Source: Diadema setosum (taxonomy: Eukaryota; Echinodermata; Echinoidea; Diadematoida; Diadematidae). Taken from it: a DNA stretch of 64,000 nucleotides. The stretch's first letter is position 1; every line of letters begins with the position of its first letter. Below the pieces are notes generated by a model that was not told the origin of the DNA, ran no database searches, and saw nothing but the letters and a program-made list of their open reading frames with translations. The stretch spans positions 38,191,992 to 38,255,991 of the forward strand of contig CM067069.1 of assembly GCA_033980235.1 (NCBI GenBank), written 5' to 3'. Made by a program: the position numbers and the translations under genes. Shown piece by piece: positions 47,045 to 57,295 of the stretch.

Positions 47045-47710
47045 ATCCCTTCATAATTATAATAATAATAATTGTATTTATATGGCGCTTCATACTGACG
47101 TTTCTAAGCGCACTTTTGCTACTCATACAAATAGACTAGAAAACACAATAACATTAACAAAATCAGCGTTAACAGTAACAAGAGAAGAAGAAAGAAAAGA
47201 AAAGAAAAGAAAAATACATGTGATACAATGGTACAATAATTGATAACTGTGTGCGCCTCCAGAAAAAAAAAGAAAAAAAAATACGACTGATTAAACAGGT
47301 GAGTTTTGAGAAGAATTTTAAATGATTCGACAGATGATGCATTCTGAATGTAAAGAGGGGGTTTATTCCAAAGAGTGGGAGCAATGGAAGAGAAGGCTCG
47401 GTCACCATAACGGGTTTTTGTACGTGGGTCATGAACATGATGAAGTATTTGGAGAGAGGAAGATGAACGGGGGGGGGGTCTGGCAGAAGAGGAGGAGCGG
47501 AGAGAGACTAGGTTTTGAAGATATATGGGTGCAAAATTACGTGTGATTTTGTACGTCAGAAGTAGGATCTTGAAAGTAATACGGGAATGGACTGGAAGCC
47601 AATGGAGTGAGCGGAGAACAGGAGATATATGGTCATGTCTCCTACTAAGGGAAACTAATCTGGCGGCTGAAGTTTGGATACGTTGGAGAGGGAATATGTG
47701 AGAAAGAGGG
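47045..47710 (-). pseudogene. L2-type LINE, RT C-terminal part and 3' UTR
   Basis: On the minus strand 47710-47300 reads NASARLVSLSRRHDHISPVL, LHWLPVHSRITFKILLLTYK and TLWNKPPLYIQNASSVESFK followed by ILLKTHLF, the end of an L2/CR1 reverse transcriptase. The 3' UTR ends with GAAGCGCCATATAAATACAA and an ATT-type tail at 47045-47075. It lies inside Gypsy gag. Confidence 0.85.
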
Positions 47711-48150
47711 ATTTACATAACTATGTCACCTGGCGATAGGATTGCTGCTGTTAATTCACTGAGAGAATGTCTCAACGACATCAAAGCCTGGTCCACTGCC
47801 AACAGACTCCGTCTGAACGAAGACAAATCTGAACTCATCCATTTCTCATCACAGTTTAGGAGCACACTTCCTCTACCAGATGTAACTACTCGGGATGGGG
47901 TTATTAAGGTCTCTGTGTTAGAGACCTTGGCTTTACTTTGGACAAACACTTAACTCTTAAACACCATATCACAAACATTTGTAAGTCTGCATCATGGGGT
48001 ATTTTCAAAATAGGGAAGATCAGGCGTCTGCTTGATCAATCATCAGCTGAGCGGCTCGTCCATGCCTTCGTCTCCTCCTATCTGGACTGCTGCAACTCCC
48101 TCCTTGCCTCCTTTCCCTACCAAGGAGCTAAGGATTAGTGTTGGCCACAC
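47711..48150 (+). pseudogene. CR1-type LINE RT fragment
   Basis: IYITMSPGDRIAAVNSLREC, IKAWSTANRLRLNEDKSEL, then after a frameshift HLTLKHHITNICKSASWGIF, KIGKIRRLLDQSSAERLVHA and DCCNSLLASFPYQGAK. These follow the RT catalytic box in CR1 elements; the fragment begins just after where the YADD box would be. A stop ends it near 48138. It abuts the L2 copy head-on. Confidence 0.87.
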
Positions 48151-48206
48151 TGCCTTCAGCCCAATCCAAACTAACAGCCACTTTTTCAAAGTGCGGGAAA
48201 AACTGA

Positions 48207-48453
48207 AGGGTTTGTTTGCAAAAACCGATAAGTCCATTTTTGAAGATTTTGAAGTACGATCTCTGTCATAAAGTACAAAATAATACCTTTTAAATGATAT
48301 ATTGGTCACTACATAAAAAGGTATATTTTTGAAGTTATGGTCAAAAGAAGTAAAAATTTTCTTATTATTCTCTTTATTTTTCTTGACCTTTAATCGCAAA
48401 TATCTCCATTTGGCAAATATGGACTTATCGGTTTTTGCAAACAAACTCTTCAT
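48207..48453. mobile_element. TGAAGAG MITE, copy 3
   Basis: Left end TGAAGGGTTTGTTTGCAAAA (one change from the family), right end its reverse complement with CTCTTCA. Interior like copies 1 and 2. Separates the CR1 fragment from the gag N-terminal part. Confidence 0.88.
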
Positions 48454-48459
48454 TACTCT

Positions 48460-48920
48460 TCTACCCGGCCTTCACGTAATTTCCGAACCAACTGGACATT
48501 GTCTTATTGTATCAAATTTCGATGACGTTGATGTACTCCCGGAAGAAGGTTATCTATTTGATTTTGCATCGACTGACTTGATTTCAAGCTTTTTTTCTTT
48601 GCCTCGACTTTCAGCTGCTTCATCCAAAGCTGGACCTCCAGTTTCTTCAGTTCACCTTATGAAGGGGTTACCAAAAGTGTGGTAATTTCCCACTCATCTT
48701 TCCCTGCTTCATCCTCTGACAAAGAGGCAGGCTAAATACGAGTATTGGCTCTGAAAAAGGAAAAAACAAATCTGATATTGTGCCCTAATATATGCTTTCG
48801 ATCCGATGTTTTGATCCGAATTTCTAAAAGTCGAGCAACTTCCACCAGTTCTGCCTTCCTAAAGTTGTTGGAACATTTCACAGTGGGTTCATCAAGAAAG
48901 CTCTGCACCACATCAAACAT
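48460..48920 (-). pseudogene. Gypsy gag, N-terminal part
   Basis: Starts MFDVVQSFLDEPTVKCSNNF and continues RKAELVEVARLLEIRIKTSD, the N-terminal text of gag in Gypsy elements that carry a SCAN-like capsid. A frameshift near 48780 and stops follow; downstream text includes a Lys/Glu-rich coiled-coil-like part. Interrupted at 48454 by the MITE. Confidence 0.65.
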
Positions 48921-48939
48921 TATCTGAATATCGAAATCA

Positions 48940-50050
48940 AAACTTCCAAGAAGTCACATATTCCTCTCAAAATTACAAAGCTTTCCCCAAAAAGAATGCA
49001 ACACGTATGAGTATACATGTACAAATGAACCCAGTCACACGCGCAGAATAGGCAAACATTTCCACAGGTGAGCCGAAACAATAAAATCCCTAAGCCTTCG
49101 AATCAGGCCTATAATCAAAATGTCACTGCGTCACATAAGCATGTCATCTATAGACATTAAATGAGTGTGTCACACTCCACACAAACGGCCACATAGCACG
49201 GTTGTGCAAATGCTTAGTCTCACCAAGGAAAATACACCAAAGTCTTTAACCGAGGCTAACCTTGCCGAAAATTCGAGCGTGTCCCCTAGCCAATGTGTAC
49301 CCAAGCCCCCACATATACACATCCAGCACATGCACACTCACAAACTGCACCAGCCCTGCAGACGATTCGCTCGACCGTCCCGTCGATCTGCGACTACAAA
49401 ACACGTGCTACCTGATATAGCTGACTGATGCTAGGCAATATCCACGTTATGCACTACTATACGCACGCAACTGAAGGTGAGAATCCTCACTCAAGTCTTC
49501 ACTAGGCCTTCATGCAAAACGTAATCTATGTAACTATTATAGACACACTCAATGACTGCCCAGGCCTATATTCAACATAAATTTTATACACAACGAGAAG
49601 AATAAAATGTGAGAATCCTCACCAAACCGCATGAGGCCTAGCAGAACCTACATGCAAACAACAGTGGGCTCCATACGACTTGTACCGTACAGTCTAATGT
49701 AACTGTACATGAGCCTGTCATCGACGCTACGCACTTTAAAGTACAAATACAGCAGACGTTTGTACTGCCAAACGTGAGAGTCCTCACCGCGATCCGCATG
49801 GAACATGCGAAAGAAGAAGAAGAAAAATGGCTTGCCTGTTCATATTCCCGGAAAAAGGTCCTAATTTGTCACCACGCAACCCAGTCACCACATCATGGCA
49901 TGCAAATTATTCCGCTCCTTTCTAGCCAGATCGCACCCAAACCATCACAACAATGTTGCAAAACGCCACGACTTGGAAGCCATGTCTTGATCTGAGAGCG
50001 ACAGACCTCTTTATTCCCATTTTAGCCTTGTTCAAGGCGCATCACACATT
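48940..50050. other. Region upstream of the Gypsy element, possible LTR remnant
   Basis: No gene. The quasi-palindrome GTGAGAATCCTCAC occurs at about 49480 and 49610 and as GTGAGAGTCCTCAC at about 49771. By position this is where the 5' LTR of the minus-strand Gypsy element would be, but I cannot define LTR ends or a primer-binding site. Confidence 0.35.
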
Positions 50051-50099
50051 CTGGTCACTTTACCTACACAGGTTCATTCTTTGCTAGAATATGGGTACC

Positions 50100-50560
50100 A
50101 TGAATTGATATGCTGGGCAAGCTGCTGCATTATGTCGCTTTAAATTGAGTGAAGTGCCTATTCAACTGAGAAAAATAAAAGGTAATTTCTACCCATGTGC
50201 ACATGAGCAATCTCCGAACTGGCTTAATATCTTCACAAGCGCAGTGTAAATGCGGAAGACTAAACTGACGTACACATGTTTTGTTTTGTTTTTGTGAGAG
50301 ATACGCGTAATCATTTCCCGATTAAGTTTTATAAATCCATGCATGATTTCTTTTAAGGTTAATTAGGATTACATAACACCTTAAAAACTATATTGTGTAG
50401 CCTATTGTGATTCTTCAAGGCACTGTCGCCAGCCCGATGATTAATGTTGCCATAATCCTTTCTGCCCTTACGGTGAACAGTAAATTCGTTAACCTTAGGC
50501 TAATTCAATCTGTTGAAGTACATGATCATTCACTAATCTACGAACACAAAAACTAACAAG
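50100..50560. other. Unassigned non-coding DNA
   Basis: Nothing recognisable. Confidence 0.4.
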
Positions 50561-51142
50561 CAGATTGAGAGTGACCAGAATCCAGTCAATTGAGTCACTA
50601 ATGTAATTTTAGCATTTCTAAAGATTATTTTAGCTTGTTGTTCGTCTTTTCCTATCAATCATCTCCCTTCCGTCTGTTTGACAGTTACATCTTCCTTTAT
50701 GGAAAGTTCTGGTGTGACACTCGGCAAAATTTCACATAATAGATAATAATTATGAACTATAGCCATGCATACCGAAGAGAAAGAACATTAACATAATAAG
50801 CACAATTGAGTCCGTATAGAGGATGATGGGTATGAAGTATCCACACACCATCGAATGATATTACTCTGTGTACCTCAACACCAAATAATAATCAAATATG
50901 TGATGTTCAGTTTTCCTCTGCATTATCCCCCCCCCCCCCCCCATGAGGCATTTTCCATCCAATTTCTTTGCTTTTCTGTTTGCTTTATAACTCGCAGTCT
51001 CTCCTAAATAATAAAAAAAAAAGTTATTCTGAATTTAGATATTTGATCAAAAGTCTTCAGAAGGAACGGAAAGGAGAGATGAATCAAAGAAGGATCACAG
51101 GCATGGAAGACATAAATTATCAATATTTCTTGCTGGTTTTAC
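50560..51142 (-). pseudogene. NLR-like gene, region 3' of LRR exon (copy 2)
   Basis: Homologous by eye to 7730-8390 and to about 8900-9140 (for example TTTCTCCTAAATGTTCAAAG there and TCTCTCCTAAATAATAAAAA here, both before a GAATTTAGAT-like end). Intronic or terminal part of the same duplicated gene. A C-run lies at about 50928-50942. Confidence 0.45.
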
Positions 51143-51325
51143 CTGACATGATGAGGCTGAGTCAGCGGCTGTCGAGAAGAACTTTTCAGGTAAGAACTTG
51201 CATGTCAGATTGAATCTCCAAAGACTTTGCAGTTTACAAACTAATCGGGCCAATTCTCCTCCCATCGATGAGTGATATACAGATTCCTTGTCACTGTTGT
51301 TTAAATGCAACGTGAGATTTCGAAT
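51143..51325 (-). pseudogene. LRR-encoding exon, NLR-like (copy 2)
   Basis: 61 codons without stop, between TTCTGCGTTTCTACAG (acceptor) and CAG/GTAAAACC (donor). Peptide contains NLTLHLNNSDKES, YHSSMGGELARLVCKLQSL and LPEKFFSTAADSASSCQ. Same length and phase as the exon at 9519-9701. Could be a functional exon of a gene extending beyond what I can recognise; I label it pseudogene because no other exon is found on this strand. Confidence 0.55.
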
Positions 51326-51432
51326 CTGTAGAAACGCAGAAAAGTAAAGCAAAACACGTTATAAAAACAACAATATCATGTAACAAAAGAATAGAAAACA
51401 TACATTTTAAACTTAAATATCATGTTGTACAG

Positions 51433-51614
51433 TGAAAAATTGGATCGCATGAAGAATCAGCGCCTGAAGCTCGCGAAGGAAGCATACTTTATGACGGATG
51501 ACCTCACAGCTGATGATCTGGAAGTGGTCCGCAACCGTTCAGGAACTCTACAAAAACGATGTAAAGCTTCGCTTCTTTGCTGGGTAATGGAGGAACCGAA
51601 CCGGCGCACAGTGG
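51433..51614 (+). pseudogene. Death-domain-like exon
   Basis: Encodes KLAKEAYFMTDDLTADDLEV, then VRNRSGTLQKRCKASLLCWV and EEPNRRTVG, without stop. This follows the second half of Death-fold adaptor domains (LA-E, L-x-x-x-DL, L-x-W, TVG). It is preceded by GTTGTACAG and followed by GG/GTAAGAATG, good acceptor and donor sites. Only ~110 bp from the LRR exon but on the opposite strand. Death plus NACHT plus LRR is a known echinoderm NLR architecture. The fold assignment is by pattern only. A start codon exists at 51448 but an internal exon is more likely. Confidence 0.45.
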
Positions 51615-51654
51615 GTAAGAATGGCTCTAAAGTGCATCGAAATTCATAATCACT

Positions 51655-51706
51655 GAGTTTAAAGGGACTGCATAGTTTAGGTTGTGACCTACCTTCAGGT
51701 TTCATA
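51655..51706 (+). mobile_element. 5' end fragment of the TTAA-type MITE C
   Basis: TTTAAAGGGACTGCATAGTT, TAGGTTGTGACC and CAGGTTTCATACAT match the left end of the MITE at 59693-60078; it is cut by CAGTGGCGTAAC of the next repeat. Confidence 0.65.
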
Positions 51707-52245
51707 CATACAGTGGCGTAACTACGGGGGACACTGGTGGGGGAAAATAATAATTCAATGGCTATTAAACTGCTTCTGAAATCGACATGAAAGGGTGATC
51801 AAGAAATTATATAGTTTTCTAGGATTTTTTTTTTTAAACCATAATATGATTGAAGAGGTATGCAGTGTGACGCATTGTTCAAAAGATTGTGATTCGGCGT
51901 GATATCTGGTTGGCATTCTAAATATAAGCAGGGTGTGCGCAGTGTACTCGGAACATCCGAATGGCAGAGAGAGTCGCTGTAATGTTGCACAATGTGATGT
52001 AGAATGTACATTACTCTTTGTTATATCAAAGCTATTATTGATTTTGCAGTGTTGCTTTACATATCAATATACTAGTCTATATTAAAATGCCTTGCATTGC
52101 CAATAATACGACTTGGCCTGGGCTATATCCTAACTGGTCCATGTATATGCAAAACACACATGCACACACACACACACACACACGCACACATACACACAAA
52201 CAAACACAAACAATTTCGGGATGCTCTAAAGTGCAGATTTTGGAC
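51707..52245 (+). repeat. Dispersed repeat family D, copy 2
   Basis: Starts CAGTGGCGTAACTACGGGGG, shares CATGAAAGGGTGATCAAGAA, TTGGCATTC, GAGTCGCTG, CTAGTCTATATTAAAATGCC and GTGCAGATTTTGGA with the other two copies, and contains an (AC)n tract at 52162-52200. Confidence 0.85.
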
Positions 52246-52921
52246 ATCATGAGAATCAGTCATGCATGACGTCACGTAAGCGCCATTTTTTTTTTTTTTT
52301 TGTATTTCGCATTGAGCTACCTAATTTACCATATCTTCCTAACTAAATTCTATTTCTGAAGTTCCTTTGGCAGACATTAACTTTAAATCCATATCTACTA
52401 CCAGGTACATTCCTGACCGCGTGCACGCCACGACGAGCGCAAACGCGCGCATTTCAAAAATTTCCGCGCGTGCGAGTTCGTGCGCGCGTTTTATGCGTGC
52501 GCAGCACGTACGGATTTTAGAAATTCCGTTTCTACGAGTGATTTTGATTCCTGATACATTAAGGATCAATATCCATTGATTTTTAGTCATTTTGACAAAT
52601 AATAAGGTCGTGCGAGCGTATCAAAGTTAGAAATCCGCGCGCGCGCGACTATGGGCAAATACATGCAAAAATAATGATATTGTTTATTGAGCTCTAGCTC
52701 CTCAGAATGCACGGTGACCCCCATTTTTAATCACATGTATAGAGAGCTTATGAGTTGTAGATGTGATTTGATGTAGTCATTTACCCGTCCGGATGACATG
52801 ACGTCATCGTAACGTCATCTTAATTCAAAGAAATTTATTTGAAAAAATCTGCTTCTTTTTTTTTTACTTTAAATGTCAATGTCTCAGTAATTTACAATCA
52901 ATTTTCTTTGAATTTTGAATA

Positions 52922-53616
52922 TGTGACCCTGCACCTCAATACAAACAAAAAGTCGCCAGACATGAATTTTTAGTTAAGACCATGTTCTGAAAGAGCAGAC
53001 TTCAAGCTTTAAAATGATGTATAACTCAAATCAAATGGACTCTACTAACCTATCTAAATAGTGGAGAGAAAGCACAAACTCAGGAAAAGTGTGAACTGAG
53101 AAAAGAGGCTCTGAAGTACAGTGTCTATTCAAGCGATTAATCTTTACCAAACCGTGCTGGCTGTTCGATGAATGGGACAAAAAACAGGAAGTAAACCACC
53201 AGAGCAACAACAATGAAGGGATTATCAGATTAATCTGAAATTAAGCATGCCTCATTCACAAATTCTGTCCATAATTAATATCAACTTTCAAAGCAGTAGC
53301 ACTATCCTTTCAAAAGTTATTAGAGTTGAAAGTGAAGAGTGTGGGCAAGGTTTTTCAGAAATGAAAAAGGGATTCTAAAGACACACCTAATCACACTATT
53401 CTACCAAAAATGTTCGACATAAACTGCTAAAAAAAAAAAACACTTTCCTGCCCGTTTTATGATACCAAATTTTACCATAATGTAACAGAAGACCCTCTCT
53501 TTCAGAAAATATGAAAAAAGTCAAGTTCGGCTAGGTTGACCCATTTCATTTATTTTCAGTCCTCACGCAAGATCAGTGTGTGCGACTTTACGTTCGTTTT
53601 GAGGTGCACGGTCACA
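52922..53616. mobile_element. TGTGACC MITE, copy 2 (695 bp)
   Basis: TGTGACCCTGCACCTCAATA at the left, reverse complement ending GGTCACA at the right, TA on both sides (52920-52921 and 53617-53618). Interior nearly identical to copy 1. Confidence 0.92.
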
Positions 53617-53964
53617 TATGTTTTAGCTGAATTATTGTACTACCAATGATATATCAAGTCTTTTCATTTCAACAATAGTATCATGGTCAAAACTTTGATT
53701 GAAGATTTTTTGTCAAACTTCTCCTTGTTCACGTGTTATATGTATGGGAATGCAGATGTTCTGGAAATGAAAATTGAAATGACTGTCTTTATCGAGCACT
53801 AGCTCACTGACCCTTCTGTGAATTTCTCCCAGATTTCAATATGTTTTAGCTGACTCGAGGCTTTGGGCTATCATAATGTGTGCCCTCCACGTTTTTATTG
53901 GACGTCGAAATCACGTCAAAAGCTTGGTTGAAATCGGCACTTGGCTTCGATATAGCGTCATTTT

Positions 53965-54585
53965 GTATGGAAGGTCGTTGCTTGCATAATATATGGTTTG
54001 GGGCATATACGTATGGAAACGGACATACGTATGCAACTGCCTTTAGCAAACGTTTGCTAATTGACCAATCAGCGAGTGATGTTTGGCAAACGTTTGCACA
54101 GTGCGATAGCATACGTTTGCAAGTTTTTTTTTTTTCTTTAGCAAACGTATGCCATTTTTATACGTATGCGCAGAATGCCAGTAAATTGATTTTCAAGGCA
54201 ACCAACGAAGTTAGCTGTCAGAAGGACAGGTAGGATATTTCCACGTACACATATACGTACACTTAGAACATTCTTGTTCAAATCGGGCGTGAATACTGTA
54301 CCTACCGCGCCCACTATATACACACACGCAACACACAAACACATACAAACGCATATTAAACGAAGTACCTCATTGGTCGATCAATTGCATAAGTATACGC
54401 AGTAAATTGATATACGTTTGGAACAGGGCATACGTACAAACGTAACTAAACACCGTACAAACGTTTGCCAAACAACACTAGCTGATTGGTCAATTAGAAA
54501 ACGTTTGCTAAAGGCAATTGCATACGTATGCCCGTTTTCATACGTATGCCCCATACGAATTATGTCCGCAACGGCCTTCCATAAT
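53965..54585. mobile_element. MITE with CATACGTATG / GCAAACGTTTGC palindromes
   Basis: ~150-bp terminal inverted repeats start ATGGAAGG-CGTTGC and contain GGGGCATA, CATACGTATG, TGCCTTTAGCAAACGTTTGC and TTGACCAATCAGC; the right arm (54430-54585) mirrors it. The interior repeats the same palindromic words. No coding capacity; target duplication not resolved. Confidence 0.85.
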
Positions 54586-54621
54586 TTAGCTTAATACACA
54601 GAGCCTATATAGGATGAAATA

Positions 54622-54692
54622 GGTCAGTGGATAGCGCATCGGACTTTTAATCGTAAAGTCCCGGGTTTGAGCCTCACCCCTGCCAATTATTT
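54622..54692 (+). repeat. tRNA-Lys-like segment of family E
   Basis: AAATAGGTCAGTGGATAGCG, then CATCGGACTTTTAATCG with anticodon TTT, then GTCCCGGGTTTGAGCC resembles a tRNA-Lys with D arm, anticodon arm and T arm. The acceptor ends do not pair, so it is SINE-type and not a tRNA gene. Confidence 0.65.
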
Positions 54693-54821
54693 TGCTTTTT
54701 TAAAACACCTTTTTCTTTTCTTTTTTTTTTTCTTTAGTTAGTCTTATTCTCCCTTCCTAACTTTATCTTTTTCTGATTTTTTTTTATGTTTGTCCTTCAA
54801 ATTTGTATACAATATCTTGAC

Positions 54822-56600
54822 CATGGGCGTAAATCCCAGGGGGGGGGGGGATGGGGGGATATATCCCCCCAGAAATGGAGGAGGGGGGGATGGCCTGTAC
54901 AATCACCCCCCCCCCCCCCTGAAATTTGAGAAAAAAAAATGGAGGAAGCAGAAATGTGATTGTATCAATTTTGGCATATTGCATGACGTTCGTACTCCCG
55001 CCTTCAGACAGGTAACAGAGCTGAACAGTATTCTATATCTAGTAGGATCGTAAATAATTTTCTCAAGCGCTCGCTCTCTTCGCTCGCTCGCTCGCTCGCG
55101 AAGAAAGTAATATCGACATTAGGTATGGTCCAGACGTTGACAACGTCAAATAGCATAGGCTTACGTGTAAACATGCTATGACGCGAGCAACTCGGGACCA
55201 TCTCCAAATTATGTACGAAAACAAACAAACAATAACAAAAACTATTCCGACATAATTGACCCCCCCCCCTCCATTTCCTGAATCATTCCTGAAACAATGA
55301 TGACTCTGATACATCTATGGGCATACCCAGGGATGATCAGGGGCGTCGAATCTATCTCGGGGGCAAAAGGGCATTTGCCCCGCCCCTACGGAAATGTTGG
55401 GGCAGACAAATCATTTGTCCCCCAAGCAATTCCCGAGATGAGGACAAATCTCGAACTTTCTTCATGGAAAATTGTCCAACTACCGCCAGAACTATGCACC
55501 GGATTGTTAAATTGCAATAAGAAATATGCAAAAGCTCCGCTACCGGGTTCCTTTCGATAGACTTTGCACACTTTTGAGACTGACGTATTAATTCATTAAA
55601 TTTTATCAAAGAGTGTGCAGCAGATCTTTCACTTAAAGTTCCCTCATATGCAGAGGCGTCGATGGAGGGGGAGGGGGATGGTTCCCCCATAAAAGTATTG
55701 GGGACAAACATATCATTTTGCTCCTCCTCGTAACTCCCGAGATGTGGAAATGTTTTTACTTTATGATAGAAAATTATTTAAATGTTTTACCCAAAGATGG
55801 CTGAATTTTAATTCTGAAAATAGGGGCACGTGCCCCCCCCCCCATCCCCCCAATCTTTTTTCTAGAATCTCTTTTAACCATAATAAATCCCGGGGGATGG
55901 GGGAATGAATCCCCCCCCCCCCCCTGAAATGGAGGAGGGGAGATGGCCTGTACAATCATCCCCCCTGAAATTTGAGGAAAAAAATGGAGGAAGCAGAAAT
56001 GTGATTGTATCAATTTTGGCATATTGCATGACGTTCGTACGCCAGCCTTCAAACAGGTAACAGAGCTGAACGGTATTCTATCTTTATATAGGATAATGTA
56101 TACTTTCTCAAGCGCTCGCTCGCTCGCGAAGAAAGTAATATCTTCATAACGTATGGTCTAGACGTTGACAACGTTAAATAGTGTAGGCCTACATGTAAAC
56201 GGGCTATGACGTGAGCAACTCGGGACCATCTACACATTATGTACGAAAACAAACAAACGATAACAAAAACTATGATATCGCCATAATTGATACCCCCTCC
56301 ATTTCCTGAATTATTCCTGAAACAATGATGACTCTGATGACTCAGTCAGGATACATCTATGGGCTTACCCAGGGATGGAATCTATGGGGGGGGGGGGGGG
56401 AGGGGAGCAAAGGGGCATTTGCCCCGCCCCTACGGTAGTGTTGGGGCCGACAAATCATTAATATTGTCTTACAACCAATTCCCGAGATGAGGACAAATCT
56501 CGAACTGTCTTTATGGAAAATTGTCCAAATACCGCCAGAACTATGCACCAAATCGTTGAATTGCAATCATAAACATGCAAAAGCTCCGCTACTGGATCCC
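54822..56600 (+). repeat. Tandem duplication of a ~0.7-kb module, period about 1.05 kb
   Basis: The module at 54860-55560 recurs at 55915-56600 with the same order of blocks: GAAATGGAGGAGGGG-GATGG, GGAGGAAGCAGAAATGTGAT, CAAGCGCTCGCTC, CTATGACGYGAGCAACTCGG, CCTCCATTTCCTGAA, GCATTTGCCCCGCCCCTACG, GAGATGAGGACAAATCTCGA. Between the modules lies a related degenerate segment (55640-55850). No coding capacity recognised; long C- and G-runs. Confidence 0.9.
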
Positions 56601-56649
56601 TTTGTACACTTTTGAGATTGACGACTTCCCTAATATATTATTATCCAGT

Positions 56650-57295
56650 GGCGTAAATATGGGGGGGGGGGAGGGGGGAGCACGTGCCCCCAACCTCCCC
56701 CCTCCCCCATCCACCGGTAAAAAAAAAATACCTAAATGGTAATTCAAGAGTTAGTAAACTGTTTTTGAAATCGACATGAAAGGGTGATCAAGAAATAAGA
56801 TATTTTTCTAAGATTTCTTTCAACCATGATTAAAGAGGTATATAGTGTGAAACATTGTTCAAAAAGCCCGGAGCCGACAAAAGATTGTGATTCAGCCTGA
56901 TTCCTGGTTGGCATTCGGAATATAAGCAGGATGTGCGCAGTGTCAAAAGAGTCGCTGCAATGTTGCGCAAAGTCTCGATGTAGAATGTACACCTTTGTTC
57001 CTTACGCTTCATCATAATATTATTATCAAAGCTAGATCATTGATTTGCGGTGTTGCTTCACATACTAGTCTATATCAAAATGCCTTGCATTGCCAATAAT
57101 AAGACTTGACTTGGGCTATTTCCTAACTTTTTGATGTATGTAAAACACACACACAAACAATTAGGGGATGTTCTAAAGGGCAGATTTTGGATATCCTTCC
57201 CCAGCTTCGCCGCTTGGTCACTTTGCGACGCCCCCTCGCTGGCCATATACCTCGCCCAATTATGAACATAAACCGACACCCTTGACTACCAGTGG
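56650..57295 (+). repeat. Dispersed repeat family D, copy 3
   Basis: AGTGGCGTAAATATGGGGGG start and the family D blocks; reverse complement of 34215-34855. Here too it directly adjoins the ~160-bp satellite, as at 34.2 kb, so family D plus satellite is one composite unit. Confidence 0.88.

Larger units (their letters stand above)
44690..48930 (-). mobile_element. Gmr1-like Ty3/Gypsy element, fragmented
   Basis: On the minus strand the order is gag start (48920-48460), gag SCAN-like part (47040-46690), protease (about 46500-46047), integrase (about 46010-45320), GPF-like tail (45311-45072) and pre-RT leader (44940-44690), where a CR1 copy cuts it. Integrase before RT is the hallmark of Gmr1-like elements, and the SCAN domain is known to derive from the gag of this group. 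Frames are broken several times and gag is split by an L2 LINE, a CR1 LINE and a MITE. Confidence 0.75.
52340..54780 (+). mobile_element. Repeat family E, copy 1, with tRNA-Lys-like segment and two nested MITEs
   Basis: GCGCGC-rich start (52430-52650), CRE-like TGACGTCA (about 52799), the phrase CACTAGCTCACTGACCC, and a tRNA-Lys-like part at 54622-54692. It matches 61540-62660 block by block. Removing the nested MITEs (695 and ~620 bp) leaves ~1.12 kb, the same length as the second copy. Confidence 0.8.

Noticed and set aside
54622..54692. Functional tRNA-Lys gene
   Set aside because: Acceptor stem is not complementary and the second copy at 62466 is equally embedded in a repeat.
54784..55060. 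Proline/glycine-rich frames
   Set aside because: Translations of C- and G-runs in a duplicated repeat.
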